Source of the DNA: CAXBNB01 sp965267535
GTDB taxonomy: Bacteria > Bacteroidota > Bacteroidia > Cytophagales > Cyclobacteriaceae
DNA length: 64,000 nucleotides
Assembly (NCBI GenBank): GCA_965267535.1
Contig: OZ254082.1
Coordinates: 868,001 to 932,000 of the forward strand
Direction: 5' to 3'
Under the pieces are notes generated by a model. The model was given only the letters and a program-made list of their open reading frames with translations, ran no database searches and was not told the origin of the DNA. Made by a program: the position numbers and the translations under genes. Shown one piece after another: positions 50,606 to 57,848 of this stretch (position 1 is the first letter of the stretch; each line of letters opens with the position of its first letter).

Positions 50606-52501
50606 TTAAGGGTTGACAATAGCATCAATAGAGTTTGAAGACACATAATGGTAATTGGGGCGAGCCTCTTTATAGATGTCTCTTGCCATAGCAGCTCCCG
50701 TTTCTGTTTTCATTAGCTCCTTATACAGAGGAGTCAGAAATTTTCGTCTACCTGTATTCACCAGAAAAGAGCGTAATTTATCGTATCCATCCTTGTATTC
50801 GTTTCGGATTACGTGTTCCAGCCATGCAGCCAGTACTTCGCTGTTTCCCGATTGGGTAAACCCAAAGGCATTGTCAAGTTTGGATAATTGGTCTTTGGAA
50901 AGAGGAGAAGGGAGGCTTCTCACAAAATGCTGCCATTCATGCGAGCTCCATTCACCTGATTTGTAGGTTTCTGTCAAGGCCGCTTTGTTTTCATTTTTGA
51001 GCCAGTGGTCCAGAGCGGCCGTTACATTCTCAAATTTATTGGATTGAGGAGTCGGATGGTTTGCCGGAAGACCGGGTTCATAAATCCACTCACGGTAAAA
51101 TTGCTCATCGATCGACAGGCTGTTGGCTTCTATCAGGTGCAGTTTCATGTAGGCGATAAACCCTTCCGTATCCATTACCCTGAAAGCATTGTCTGTGAAG
51201 TATTTTTTCAGGAAAGCATCAAAGACATCACGACCTACAGTTTCTTCCAACAGCCGCAAAAAGTTGTACCCTTTGTCGTATGCTACGGTCGTTACCCCAT
51301 CGTCAGGAGACCTGCCAGACAAGTCAAGCTTCAATCGAGTGTCATTTTTTTGCCCATTGGCTATCATTTCATCTATTTCCACCTTTAGGTCTTGCAGACT
51401 CAAGGAAGCCAGCATTTCGCAGTAGGCACGGCCGTATAAAGCTTCCATGATACGTTGCTCAAAATATACCGTAAACCCTTCGTTGAGCCAGAAGTCGTTC
51501 CAGGTAGCATTGGTTACCAGGTTGCCCGACCAGGAGTGGGCCAGTTCGTGCGCTACCAGAGAAGTAAGAGACCGATCACCTGCCAATATGGTAGGAGTGG
51601 CAAAAGTTAACCTTGGGTTTTCCATGCCACCAAAAGGAAAGCTTGGAGGCAATACCAATAAGTCGTAGCGTTCCCATTGATAGGGCCCGTAGAGGTTTTC
51701 GGCTACTTCCATCATTTTTTCTGTTTCGGCAAACTCATAGGCGGCTTTGCTCAGTACAGAGGGCTCTGCGTACACACCGGTACGTTTTCCCATAGGCTCA
51801 AAAGCCAGATCACCTACAGCCAGTGCCATTAAGTAAGCCGGTATTTTTTGTTTCATGCTAAAAGTGTATTCACCCTTTTCGTTTTTAGAGGTGGGATTTT
51901 CTGCACTCATAAGTGCCAGCAATCCTTCGGGAACCTTCACTTTGGCATTGTAGCTGAACCGTATGCCGGGCGAATCCTGAATCGGAATCCATGACCGGGC
52001 CAGTATAGCTTGCGATTGAGTAAACAGGAAGGGGTGTTTTTTGTCTGCAGTTTGTTCGGCCGATAGCCACTGCAAAGCTTCAGCATCTGTGCCGGTTTCG
52101 TAGGCTATGTGCACCAGTCTGGTGTCGTTTTGTAAAGCTATAGAAAGCGACTGTCCTGTATGAGGTTTTACGTCACCTAGTTTATAATCGAGCGGTTGAT
52201 CAGTAGAGCCATCTTTTACACTAAAAATCGACAGGCCATTGATATCGAGTACGATTTCTTTGGCAGTAGCATTCTTCTCAATGCTATATAAAGCCGAAGC
52301 TATTATTTTTTTGTTTTCAAAGTCTACCGTGGCATCCCACTCCAGATGAGTAATGACTGCTTCTTCCGGCCTTGCGTAACTATGAATATCCCTAGGTGTC
52401 ATGGTTTGTTCATTGTTTATGTCGCCACTTTGTTGTTGCTGACACTGGCAAAAAAAGAAGGTAGAAAGAGAAAGAAAAAACGGAAAGAAAAGATTTTTCA
52501 T
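50606..52501 (-). CDS. leukotriene A4 hydrolase-like M1 aminopeptidase (exported)
   Basis: A 631-residue M1 peptidase with the order typical of LTA4 hydrolase: N-terminal beta domain, catalytic domain with FGGMENPRLTF, zinc motif HELAHSWSGNL and third ligand WLNEGFTVYFE. The C-terminal helical domain is also present (DHWLKNENKAALTETYKSGEWSSHEWQHF). The N-terminus has a signal sequence with Cys18/Cys20 after FFF, so it may be a lipoprotein. It should act as an aminopeptidase outside the cytosol; epoxide hydrolase activity is not implied. Confidence 0.9.
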   Translation of the reverse strand: MKNLFFPFFLSLSTFFFCQCQQQQSGDINNEQTMTPRDIHSYARPEEAVITHLEWDATVDFENKKIIASALYSIEKNATAKEIVLDINGLSIFSVKDGSTDQPLDYKLGDVKPHTGQSLSIALQNDTRLVHIAYETGTDAEALQWLSAEQTADKKHPFLFTQSQAILARSWIPIQDSPGIRFSYNAKVKVPEGLLALMSAENPTSKNEKGEYTFSMKQKIPAYLMALAVGDLAFEPMGKRTGVYAEPSVLSKAAYEFAETEKMMEVAENLYGPYQWERYDLLVLPPSFPFGGMENPRLTFATPTILAGDRSLTSLVAHELAHSWSGNLVTNATWNDFWLNEGFTVYFEQRIMEALYGRAYCEMLASLSLQDLKVEIDEMIANGQKNDTRLKLDLSGRSPDDGVTTVAYDKGYNFLRLLEETVGRDVFDAFLKKYFTDNAFRVMDTEGFIAYMKLHLIEANSLSIDEQFYREWIYEPGLPANHPTPQSNKFENVTAALDHWLKNENKAALTETYKSGEWSSHEWQHFVRSLPSPLSKDQLSKLDNAFGFTQSGNSEVLAAWLEHVIRNEYKDGYDKLRSFLVNTGRRKFLTPLYKELMKTETGAAMARDIYKEARPNYHYVSSNSIDAIVNP

Positions 52502-52653
52502 GGATTAAAGAGTTTGGGTGTAATTCGAAGATAAGAAAATATTCAATTGATTATTGATTTCTCATTTGAAATGCTATTTTCGCGGCGGTGGAAGGCCAAA
52601 AAATGAAGCGAAAAATATTTTTTTGAAATAATAGAAAAATACTTTTCCAAAAA

Positions 52654-52684
52654 TTTGAATAAGAATCAAAAGCATATAATTTTG
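52654..52684 (+). promoter_or_regulatory. consensus promoter of the tRNA-tuf operon
   Basis: TTTG at 52654-52657 and TAATTTTG at 52677-52684 are separated by exactly 19 bp. This is the ideal Bacteroidota promoter and the best one in the window. Transcription should start near 52690, about 65 nt before tRNA-Tyr. Confidence 0.85.
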
Positions 52685-52755
52685 CACTTCCTTAAAAAGA
52701 AGGGCGGTAAAACACTCGCTTCTTTGACGGGAAAAGTTCTTGAAAATTATGTAAT

Positions 52756-52838
52756 GGGGGGATACCAAAGCGGCCAACTGGGACGGACTGTAAATCCGTT
52801 GACTTATGTCTTCGCAGGTTCGAATCCTGCTCCCCCCA
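52756..52838 (+). tRNA. tRNA-Tyr (anticodon GUA)
   Basis: An 83-nt class II tRNA. The acceptor stem is GGGGGGA/TCCCCCC (52756-52762 with 52831-52837), the anticodon loop is CTGTAAA with GTA, and a long variable arm and the T-arm CAGGTTCGAATCCTG follow. It is the first gene of the tRNA-tuf transcript. Confidence 0.95.
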
Positions 52839-52861
52839 CATTGGCAAAAAAAATTGTAGAA

Positions 52862-52934
52862 GCGGGAGTAGCTCAGTTGGTAGAGCGACAGCCTTCCAAG
52901 CTGTAGGTCGCGGGTTCGAGCCTCGTCTCCCGCT
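52862..52934 (+). tRNA. tRNA-Gly (anticodon UCC)
   Basis: A 73-nt tRNA. Acceptor stem GCGGGAG/CTCCCGC, D-arm AGCTCAGTTGGTAGAGC, anticodon loop CTTCCAA with TCC, T-arm CGCGGGTTCGAGCCTCG with mismatch. It lies 23 nt after tRNA-Tyr. Confidence 0.95.
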
Positions 52935-52949
52935 CTTTTTTTTGAACCA

Positions 52950-53021
52950 GCCGATGTAGCTCAGGGGTAGAGTGCTTCCTTGGTAAGGAAGAGGTCACGG
53001 GTTCAAATCCCGTCATTGGCT
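52950..53021 (+). tRNA. tRNA-Thr (anticodon GGU)
   Basis: A 72-nt tRNA. Acceptor stem GCCGATG/CATTGGC with one G-T pair, anticodon loop TTGGTAA with GGT, T-arm ACGGGTTCAAATCCCGT. The order Tyr-Gly-Thr before tuf is the same as in the E. coli tufB operon. Confidence 0.95.
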
Positions 53022-53393
53022 CTGATTCCAATGATTCAGATTTCTTCCTGATTAAGGGAAATTTCCGGAGCGGTTCTGCTCTTGTAAGATGTCTGGTGTT
53101 GGTCAATGCCAAAGAGACAGGTTAGATGCTCTGGAGATAAAAAGAGAAAATCTCTTTCGTGCAATTAACTTCTCTCTGATATACATAATAAAAGAAATGA
53201 TGCCGTGAGGCATGTATTTAAAGCAGGCATACAAAATGCCTAACAGGCGATCCTTGTGTATATAGGTATCGCTTTTCCCGATATGTCGGGTTTTTAAAAA
53301 CGATGATTCTTCGTTCGGCTTGCATAGCTGCTTCGATGATTATAGATTTATAATTTTTTAAATAGAGTTTAACTAAAATAGAAATTTTCAAGC
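53022..53393 (+). promoter_or_regulatory. tuf leader with alternative hairpins and a terminator
   Basis: This 372-nt gap holds AAAGAGA/TCTCTTT (53141-53157), hairpin A ATGCC/GGCAT (53200-53213) and hairpin B AGGCAT/ATGCCT (53225-53241). A and B arms can also pair with each other, giving exclusive folds. A terminator-like CCCGA/TCGGG stem with five T residues (53277-53295) follows, 100 nt before tuf. This is the layout of a transcription attenuator; no ligand is recognised. Confidence 0.55.
53277..53295 (+). terminator. terminator/attenuator before tuf
   Basis: CCCGA (53277-53281), loop TATG, TCGGG (53286-53290), then TTTTT. The short GC stem would end part of the tRNA transcripts before tuf. 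Confidence 0.6.
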
Positions 53394-54581
53394 ATGGCTA
53401 AAGAAACCTTCGACCGTTCCAAGCCTCACGTTAATATTGGGACTATCGGTCACGTGGATCACGGTAAAACTACTTTGACTGCAGCTATTTCAAGTGTATT
53501 GGCAAACAAAGGTTTGGCAGAGCAAAAAGACTTCTCTGCTATTGATAATGCACCTGAGGAAAAAGAAAGAGGTATTACTATCAACACTTCTCACATCGAG
53601 TACCAAACTGAATCAAGACACTACGCACACGTTGACTGTCCTGGTCACGCGGATTATGTGAAAAACATGGTAACGGGTGCTGCTCAGATGGACGGTGCTA
53701 TCATCGTGGTAGCTGCTACTGACGGTCCTATGCCACAGACAAGAGAGCACATCCTTCTTTCTCGTCAGGTAGGTGTACCTGCTTTGGTTGTGTTTATGAA
53801 CAAAGTAGACTTGGTAGATGATCCTGAGCTGTTGGAGCTTGTAGAAATGGAAGTAAGAGAATTGCTTTCTGACTATGACTTCCCAGGTGATGACATTCCG
53901 GTAATCGCTGGTTCTGCACTTGGTGCATTGAACGGAGAGCCTGAGTGGGTAGCTAAGGTAGAAGAGTTGATGGATGCTGTAGATAGCTACATTCCACTAC
54001 CAGAAAGACTTGTAGACAAAGATTTCTTGATGCCAGTAGAAGACGTATTCTCTATTACAGGTAGAGGTACAGTGGCAACAGGTAGAATCGAAAGAGGTGT
54101 AATCAACTCTGGAGACGCTGTTGACATCATCGGTATGGGAGCAGAAGATTTGAAATCTACTGTAACTGGTGTTGAGATGTTTAGAAAAATATTGGACAGA
54201 GGTGAAGCTGGTGACAACACAGGTCTGCTGCTGAGAGGTATCGAGAAAACTGATATCAAAAGAGGTATGATCATCTGTAAGCCAGGTTCTGTAACTCCTC
54301 ACGCTCACTTCAAAGCAGAGGTTTACGTACTGTCAAAAGAAGAAGGTGGACGTCACACTCCATTCTTTAAGAAATACCGTCCTCAGTTCTACTTGAGAAC
54401 AACAGACGTTACTGGTGAGATTTCACTTCCAGAAGGAGTAGAAATGGTAATGCCAGGCGATAACGTGACAATTGAAGTTCAATTGATCAACAAAGTTGCT
54501 CTTGAGAAAGGTTTGAGGTTTGCGATCAGAGAAGGCGGACGTACCGTTGGATCAGGTCAGGTTACAGAAATCCTGGACTAA
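53394..54581 (+). CDS. tuf: translation elongation factor Tu
   Basis: A 395-residue EF-Tu that brings aminoacyl-tRNA to the ribosome with GTP. The G-domain motifs are clear: GHVDHGKT (19-26), the switch region ERGITINTSHIEYQT, DCPGHADYVKN, and NKVD near 135. Domains 2 and 3 are complete (GRGTVATGRIERG, HTPFFKKYRPQFYLRTTDVTGEI), ending GSGQVTEILD. Codon use is strongly biased, as expected of a highly expressed gene. It follows three tRNA genes and a structured leader. Confidence 0.98.
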   Translation: MAKETFDRSKPHVNIGTIGHVDHGKTTLTAAISSVLANKGLAEQKDFSAIDNAPEEKERGITINTSHIEYQTESRHYAHVDCPGHADYVKNMVTGAAQMDGAIIVVAATDGPMPQTREHILLSRQVGVPALVVFMNKVDLVDDPELLELVEMEVRELLSDYDFPGDDIPVIAGSALGALNGEPEWVAKVEELMDAVDSYIPLPERLVDKDFLMPVEDVFSITGRGTVATGRIERGVINSGDAVDIIGMGAEDLKSTVTGVEMFRKILDRGEAGDNTGLLLRGIEKTDIKRGMIICKPGSVTPHAHFKAEVYVLSKEEGGRHTPFFKKYRPQFYLRTTDVTGEISLPEGVEMVMPGDNVTIEVQLINKVALEKGLRFAIREGGRTVGSGQVTEILD

Positions 54582-54603
54582 TACTCCAAACACATCAAAC
54601 TTA

Positions 54604-54636
54604 AAATACGTTCTGCAAATACTGCAGAACGTATTT
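54604..54636 (+). terminator. hairpin terminator after tuf
   Basis: AAATACGTTCTGCA (54604-54617) and TGCAGAACGTATTT (54623-54636) form a perfect 14-bp stem with a 5-nt loop. The T-rich tract is broken (TTTGTATATTT), so readthrough is possible. Its end overlaps the -33 box of the next promoter. Confidence 0.7.
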
Positions 54637-54665
54637 GTATATTTAAAAAATTAAATCTAATTTTG
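54634..54665 (+). promoter_or_regulatory. promoter of trnW-secE-nusG-rpl-rpoBC
   Basis: TTTG (54634-54637) and TAATTTTG (54658-54665) with a 20-bp spacer match the Bacteroidota consensus closely. Transcription would begin near 54671, some 18 nt before tRNA-Trp. Confidence 0.8.
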
Positions 54666-54688
54666 CAGTCCTTTTTGGACTGAGGTAC

Positions 54689-54761
54689 ACGGGTGTAGCT
54701 CAATTGGTAGAGTAGTGGTCTCCAAAACCATTGGCTGGGAGTTCGAGTCTCTCCACCCGTG
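54689..54761 (+). tRNA. tRNA-Trp (anticodon CCA)
   Basis: A 73-nt tRNA. Acceptor stem ACGGGTG/CACCCGT, anticodon loop CTCCAAA with CCA, T-arm GGGAGTTCGAGTCTCTC, discriminator G. It lies just before secE, a common arrangement. Confidence 0.95.
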
Positions 54762-54790
54762 CAAAATTTAACACAGCAAAGGTTTGAACA

Positions 54791-54982
54791 ATGTCTAAGC
54801 TAGTACAATATATCAAGGAGTCATACGAAGAAATGGTGCACAAAGTAACATGGTCTAAGTATAGTGATCTCCAAAACAGTTCTATTTTAGTATTGGTCGC
54901 TTCCCTGATCTTTGCATTATTCATAGGCTTAATAGATCTAGGTTTTGAGAATCTATTGAAGTGGTATTATAACAACCTTTAG
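54791..54982 (+). CDS. secE: preprotein translocase subunit SecE
   Basis: A 63-residue short-form SecE with the conserved cytosolic amphipathic part (YIKESYEEMVHKVTWSKYSDLQNSS) and a single membrane helix (ILVLVASLIFALFIGLIDLGF). It clamps SecY in the SecYEG channel. It sits in the standard order before nusG, 21 bp away, and after tRNA-Trp. Confidence 0.95.
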   Translation: MSKLVQYIKESYEEMVHKVTWSKYSDLQNSSILVLVASLIFALFIGLIDLGFENLLKWYYNNL

Positions 54983-55003
54983 TAATCAGTAAATCCTGCT
55001 ATT

Positions 55004-55567
55004 ATGAGTGAATTGAAATGGTACGTAGTGCGTGCTGTGAGCGGTCAGGAAAGAAAGGTAAAAAATTACCTCGACAATGAGATCGTTAGGATGGGGCTGG
55101 AAGATTATATTCCTCAGGTGTTGATCCCTTCTGAGAAGGTATACGAAATGAGGAATGGAAAGAAGCGCGTACGCGAAAAAAACTTCTTTCCCGGATATGT
55201 GCTCATATCTGCAGACATCAACCACGGCGAAGTACAACATACCATTAACAATATTCCTGGTGTGATAGGCTTTCTGGGTTCTAATGATGCCGGAGGTGCT
55301 GCTAATAAAGTGCCGGTACCCCTTCGTCAGGCCGAAGTGAATAGAATTTTGGGCAAGGTAGAGGAAGTTGACGAATTTGAAGAAAAGCTGGATACTCCTT
55401 TCATTATTGGCGAGACTGTCAAAGTAATGGATGGACCGTTTAGCGGATTTACGGGAGCTGTAGAAGAAGTATTTGAAGAAAGGAAGAAGTTGAATGTGAT
55501 GGTGAAAATCTTCGGACGAAACACCCCGGTTGAACTTAATTATATACAAGTAGAAAAAACGGAGTAA
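55004..55567 (+). CDS. nusG: transcription antitermination factor NusG
   Basis: A 187-residue NusG. The N-terminal NGN domain starts with LKWYVVRAVSGQERKVKNYLDNEI and contains KKRVREKNFFPGYVLI. The C-terminal KOW domain is VKVMDGPFSGFTGAVEEVFEERKKLNVMVKIFGRNTPVEL. It binds RNA polymerase and links it to Rho or the ribosome. rplK starts one base after its stop codon. Confidence 0.97.
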   Translation: MSELKWYVVRAVSGQERKVKNYLDNEIVRMGLEDYIPQVLIPSEKVYEMRNGKKRVREKNFFPGYVLISADINHGEVQHTINNIPGVIGFLGSNDAGGAANKVPVPLRQAEVNRILGKVEEVDEFEEKLDTPFIIGETVKVMDGPFSGFTGAVEEVFEERKKLNVMVKIFGRNTPVELNYIQVEKTE

Positions 55568-55568
55568 A

Positions 55569-56009
55569 ATGGCTAAGGAAATTAGTGGATACTTAAAATT
55601 GCAAATCAAAGGTGGTGCGGCTAACCCATCGCCTCCAGTAGGACCTGCTTTAGGTAGTAAAGGTCTGAACATTATGGATTTTTGTAAGCAGTTTAATGCC
55701 AGAACACAGGATAAAGCCGGTCAGGTTCTTCCAGTTCTGATCACTATCTATGCTGACAAATCTTTCGATTTTGTAATTAAAACACCTCCTGCATCAGTAT
55801 TGTTGATGAATGCAGCTAAGCTGAAGAAAGGTTCTGCTGAACCAAACCGAAGCAAGGTAGGATCTGTTACCTGGGATCAGGTAAGAGAAATTGCAGAAAC
55901 AAAAATGCCTGATTTGAATGCATTTGAGGTAGAGTCGGCTATGCGAATGGTAGCAGGAACGGCGCGAAGCATGGGAATAAATGTAAAAGGTACTGCCCCT
56001 TGGGCCTAA
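55569..56009 (+). CDS. rplK: ribosomal protein uL11
   Basis: A 146-residue L11 with the family motifs LQIKGGAANPSPPVGPALGSKGLNIMDFCKQFNART and the C-terminal rRNA-binding domain (TWDQVREIAETKMPDLNAFEVESAMRMVAGTARSMGI). It forms the base of the GTPase-associated stalk. It is 12 bp upstream of rplA in the standard operon order. Confidence 0.98.
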   Translation: MAKEISGYLKLQIKGGAANPSPPVGPALGSKGLNIMDFCKQFNARTQDKAGQVLPVLITIYADKSFDFVIKTPPASVLLMNAAKLKKGSAEPNRSKVGSVTWDQVREIAETKMPDLNAFEVESAMRMVAGTARSMGINVKGTAPWA

Positions 56010-56021
56010 TTTTTTGAAGAA

Positions 56022-56720
56022 ATGGCAAAGTTGACAAAGAACCAAAAAGCACAGCTTGAAAAGTTTGATCCTACTGCATCTTATTCTCTGGATGAGGCAG
56101 CTAAGATCGTAAAGGAGATCACAACTACAAAATTTGATGCTTCAGTTGATCTGGATATCAGATTAGGTGTGGATCCTCGAAAAGCCGATCAAATGGTAAG
56201 GGGTGTAGCAGCGCTACCTCACGGTACTGGTAAAGACGTAAGAGTATTGGTATTGTGTACTCCTGACAAAGAGCAGGAAGCAAAAGATGCCGGAGCTGAC
56301 CATGTAGGATTAGACGATTACATCAAAAAGATCGAAGGAGGTTGGACAGATGTAGATGTGATTATTACTATGCCTACTGTAATGGCGAAAGTAGGTAGAA
56401 TAGGTAGAGTACTCGGACCAAGAGGTTTGATGCCTAACCCTAAATCTGGTACAGTAACGCTAGATGTAGCTAAAGCTGTAAGCGAAGTAAAATCAGGTAA
56501 GATTGATTTTAAAGTTGACAAGTTTGGTATTATCCATGCCAGCATTGGAAAAGCATCTTTCTCATCAGAGAAGATCAAAGAAAATGCAATGGAATTGATC
56601 CAGGTGATCAACAAACTGAAACCAGCGTCAGCTAAAGGTACCTATTTCAAAACGATCAATATGTCTAGCACAATGAGCAAAGGCATAACCGTTGATAAGG
56701 CCTCTATTACCGGATTATAA
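56022..56720 (+). CDS. rplA: ribosomal protein uL1
   Basis: A 232-residue L1 with KFDASVDLDIRLGVDPRKADQMVRG, the signature GRVLGPRGLMPNPKSGTV, and the C-terminal FKTINMSSTMSKGI. It forms the L1 stalk, and in many bacteria it represses translation of the rplKA mRNA by binding a site resembling its rRNA target. A 50-nt gap separates it from rplJ. Confidence 0.98.
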   Translation: MAKLTKNQKAQLEKFDPTASYSLDEAAKIVKEITTTKFDASVDLDIRLGVDPRKADQMVRGVAALPHGTGKDVRVLVLCTPDKEQEAKDAGADHVGLDDYIKKIEGGWTDVDVIITMPTVMAKVGRIGRVLGPRGLMPNPKSGTVTLDVAKAVSEVKSGKIDFKVDKFGIIHASIGKASFSSEKIKENAMELIQVINKLKPASAKGTYFKTINMSSTMSKGITVDKASITGL

Positions 56721-56770
56721 ATTTATTTAACACAAAGGATTTTTCAGGAAGTCCGATAAGTTAAAAACAA

Positions 56771-57298
56771 ATGAAAAAAGAAGACAAAGCAGTTATAATA
56801 GAAGAACTTTCCCAGAAGTTTAAAGATAACATGAGTTTTTACTTCACCGATGCTTCAGGATTTACTGTAGCAGAAGTAAACCAACTTAGGAGAAAGTGCT
56901 TTGAAAAAGGTATAGAGTATAAGGTAGTAAAAAACACCCTTATCAAGAAGGCCTTAGAAAACATCGATCAGGACATGTCCTCACTGAACGAGGAAGTGCT
57001 GAAAGGTTTTACAGGAATCATGTTTGCTGGAGAGAATGCCAGCGCACCTGCAAAGCTCATAAAAGAATTTAAGAAAAACGACAGTAATGACAGACCAAAA
57101 CTTAAAGGGGCTTCCATCGAATACGATCTCTTTATTGGTGAAGATCAGCTGAGCGCATTGAGTTCGTTCAAATCGAAAAACGAACTTATCGGCGAAGTTA
57201 TCGGATTGTTACAATCACCTGCCAAAACAGTTATTTCTTCGCTACAAAGTGGAGGAAACACTATCGCAGGTCTGGTTAAAACATTGTCGGAACGTTAA
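56771..57298 (+). CDS. rplJ: ribosomal protein uL10
   Basis: A 175-residue L10: MKKEDKAVIIEELSQKFKDNMSFYFTDASGFTVAEVNQLRRKC, then VVKNTLIKKAL and the C-terminal helix binding L7/L12 dimers (KTVISSLQSGGNTIAGLVKTLSER). The leader before it is only 50 nt, shorter than the autoregulatory L10 leader of E. coli, so that control is not evident. Confidence 0.97.
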   Translation: MKKEDKAVIIEELSQKFKDNMSFYFTDASGFTVAEVNQLRRKCFEKGIEYKVVKNTLIKKALENIDQDMSSLNEEVLKGFTGIMFAGENASAPAKLIKEFKKNDSNDRPKLKGASIEYDLFIGEDQLSALSSFKSKNELIGEVIGLLQSPAKTVISSLQSGGNTIAGLVKTLSER

Positions 57299-57338
57299 TT
57301 TAGGTATCAATTTTAATTTTTTTAATTATTAAGGTAAA

Positions 57339-57719
57339 ATGGCAGATTTAAAAACATTCGCTGAGCAGTTGGTTAACCTGACTGTAAAAGAAGTAAATGA
57401 ATTAGCTGAAATATTGAAAGACGAGTATGGTATTGAGCCAGCTGCTGCTGCTGCTCCTGTAGCTATTGCTGCTGCTGGCGGTGGAGATGCAGGTGCTGCT
57501 GAAGAGAAAAGTGCTTTCGATGTAATCCTAAAATCACCAGGAGGTGCTAAGCTTGCTATCGTTAAGCTTGTGAAAGAATTGACAGGTCTTGGCTTGAAAG
57601 AAGCTAAAGAACTCGTTGACGGTGCTCCTAAGGCTGTGAAAGAAGGATTGGCTAAAGAAGAAGCTGAAGGGCTTAAGAAACAACTCGAAGAAGCTGGAGC
57701 CGAAGTAGAGCTGAAATAA
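57339..57719 (+). CDS. rplL: ribosomal protein bL12 (L7/L12)
   Basis: A 126-residue L7/L12 with an N-terminal dimer domain (LKTFAEQLVNLTVKEVNELAEIL), an alanine- and glycine-rich hinge (about 36-52) and the C-terminal factor-binding domain (EKSAFDVILKSPGGAKLAIVKLVKELTGLGLKEAKELVDGAP). It forms the flexible stalk that recruits EF-Tu and EF-G. A strong hairpin lies in the gap to rpoB. Confidence 0.98.
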   Translation: MADLKTFAEQLVNLTVKEVNELAEILKDEYGIEPAAAAAPVAIAAAGGGDAGAAEEKSAFDVILKSPGGAKLAIVKLVKELTGLGLKEAKELVDGAPKAVKEGLAKEEAEGLKKQLEEAGAEVELK

Positions 57720-57757
57720 TAATTTGGCCCCTACTAATCGATAGGCCTAAGATTTTT

Positions 57758-57793
57758 AGACCTGGTCCCACTAAAATTGGGATCAGGTCTTTT
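57758..57793 (+). terminator. hairpin between rplL and rpoB (attenuator)
   Basis: AGACCTGGTCCCA (57758-57770) pairs with TGGGATCAGGTCT (57778-57790) over 13 bp with one wobble and a 7-nt loop, followed by TTTCC and more T residues. E. coli also has an attenuator and processing site at this position, lowering rpoBC against rplJL. Confidence 0.7.
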
Positions 57794-57848
57794 CCTGTTT
57801 CTATCAAATAATTACTTTTCGAAGATTATTAACTAAAACAATAAAGCT

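Noticed and set aside
52935..52943. T-run directly after tRNA-Gly, possible terminator
   Set aside because: No dedicated stem precedes it, and tRNA-Thr starts 7 nt later in the same direction, so termination here is unlikely.
56721..56770. L10-type autoregulatory leader between rplA and rplJ
   Set aside because: The gap is only 50 nt and no kink-turn-like fold is visible, so I do not claim it.
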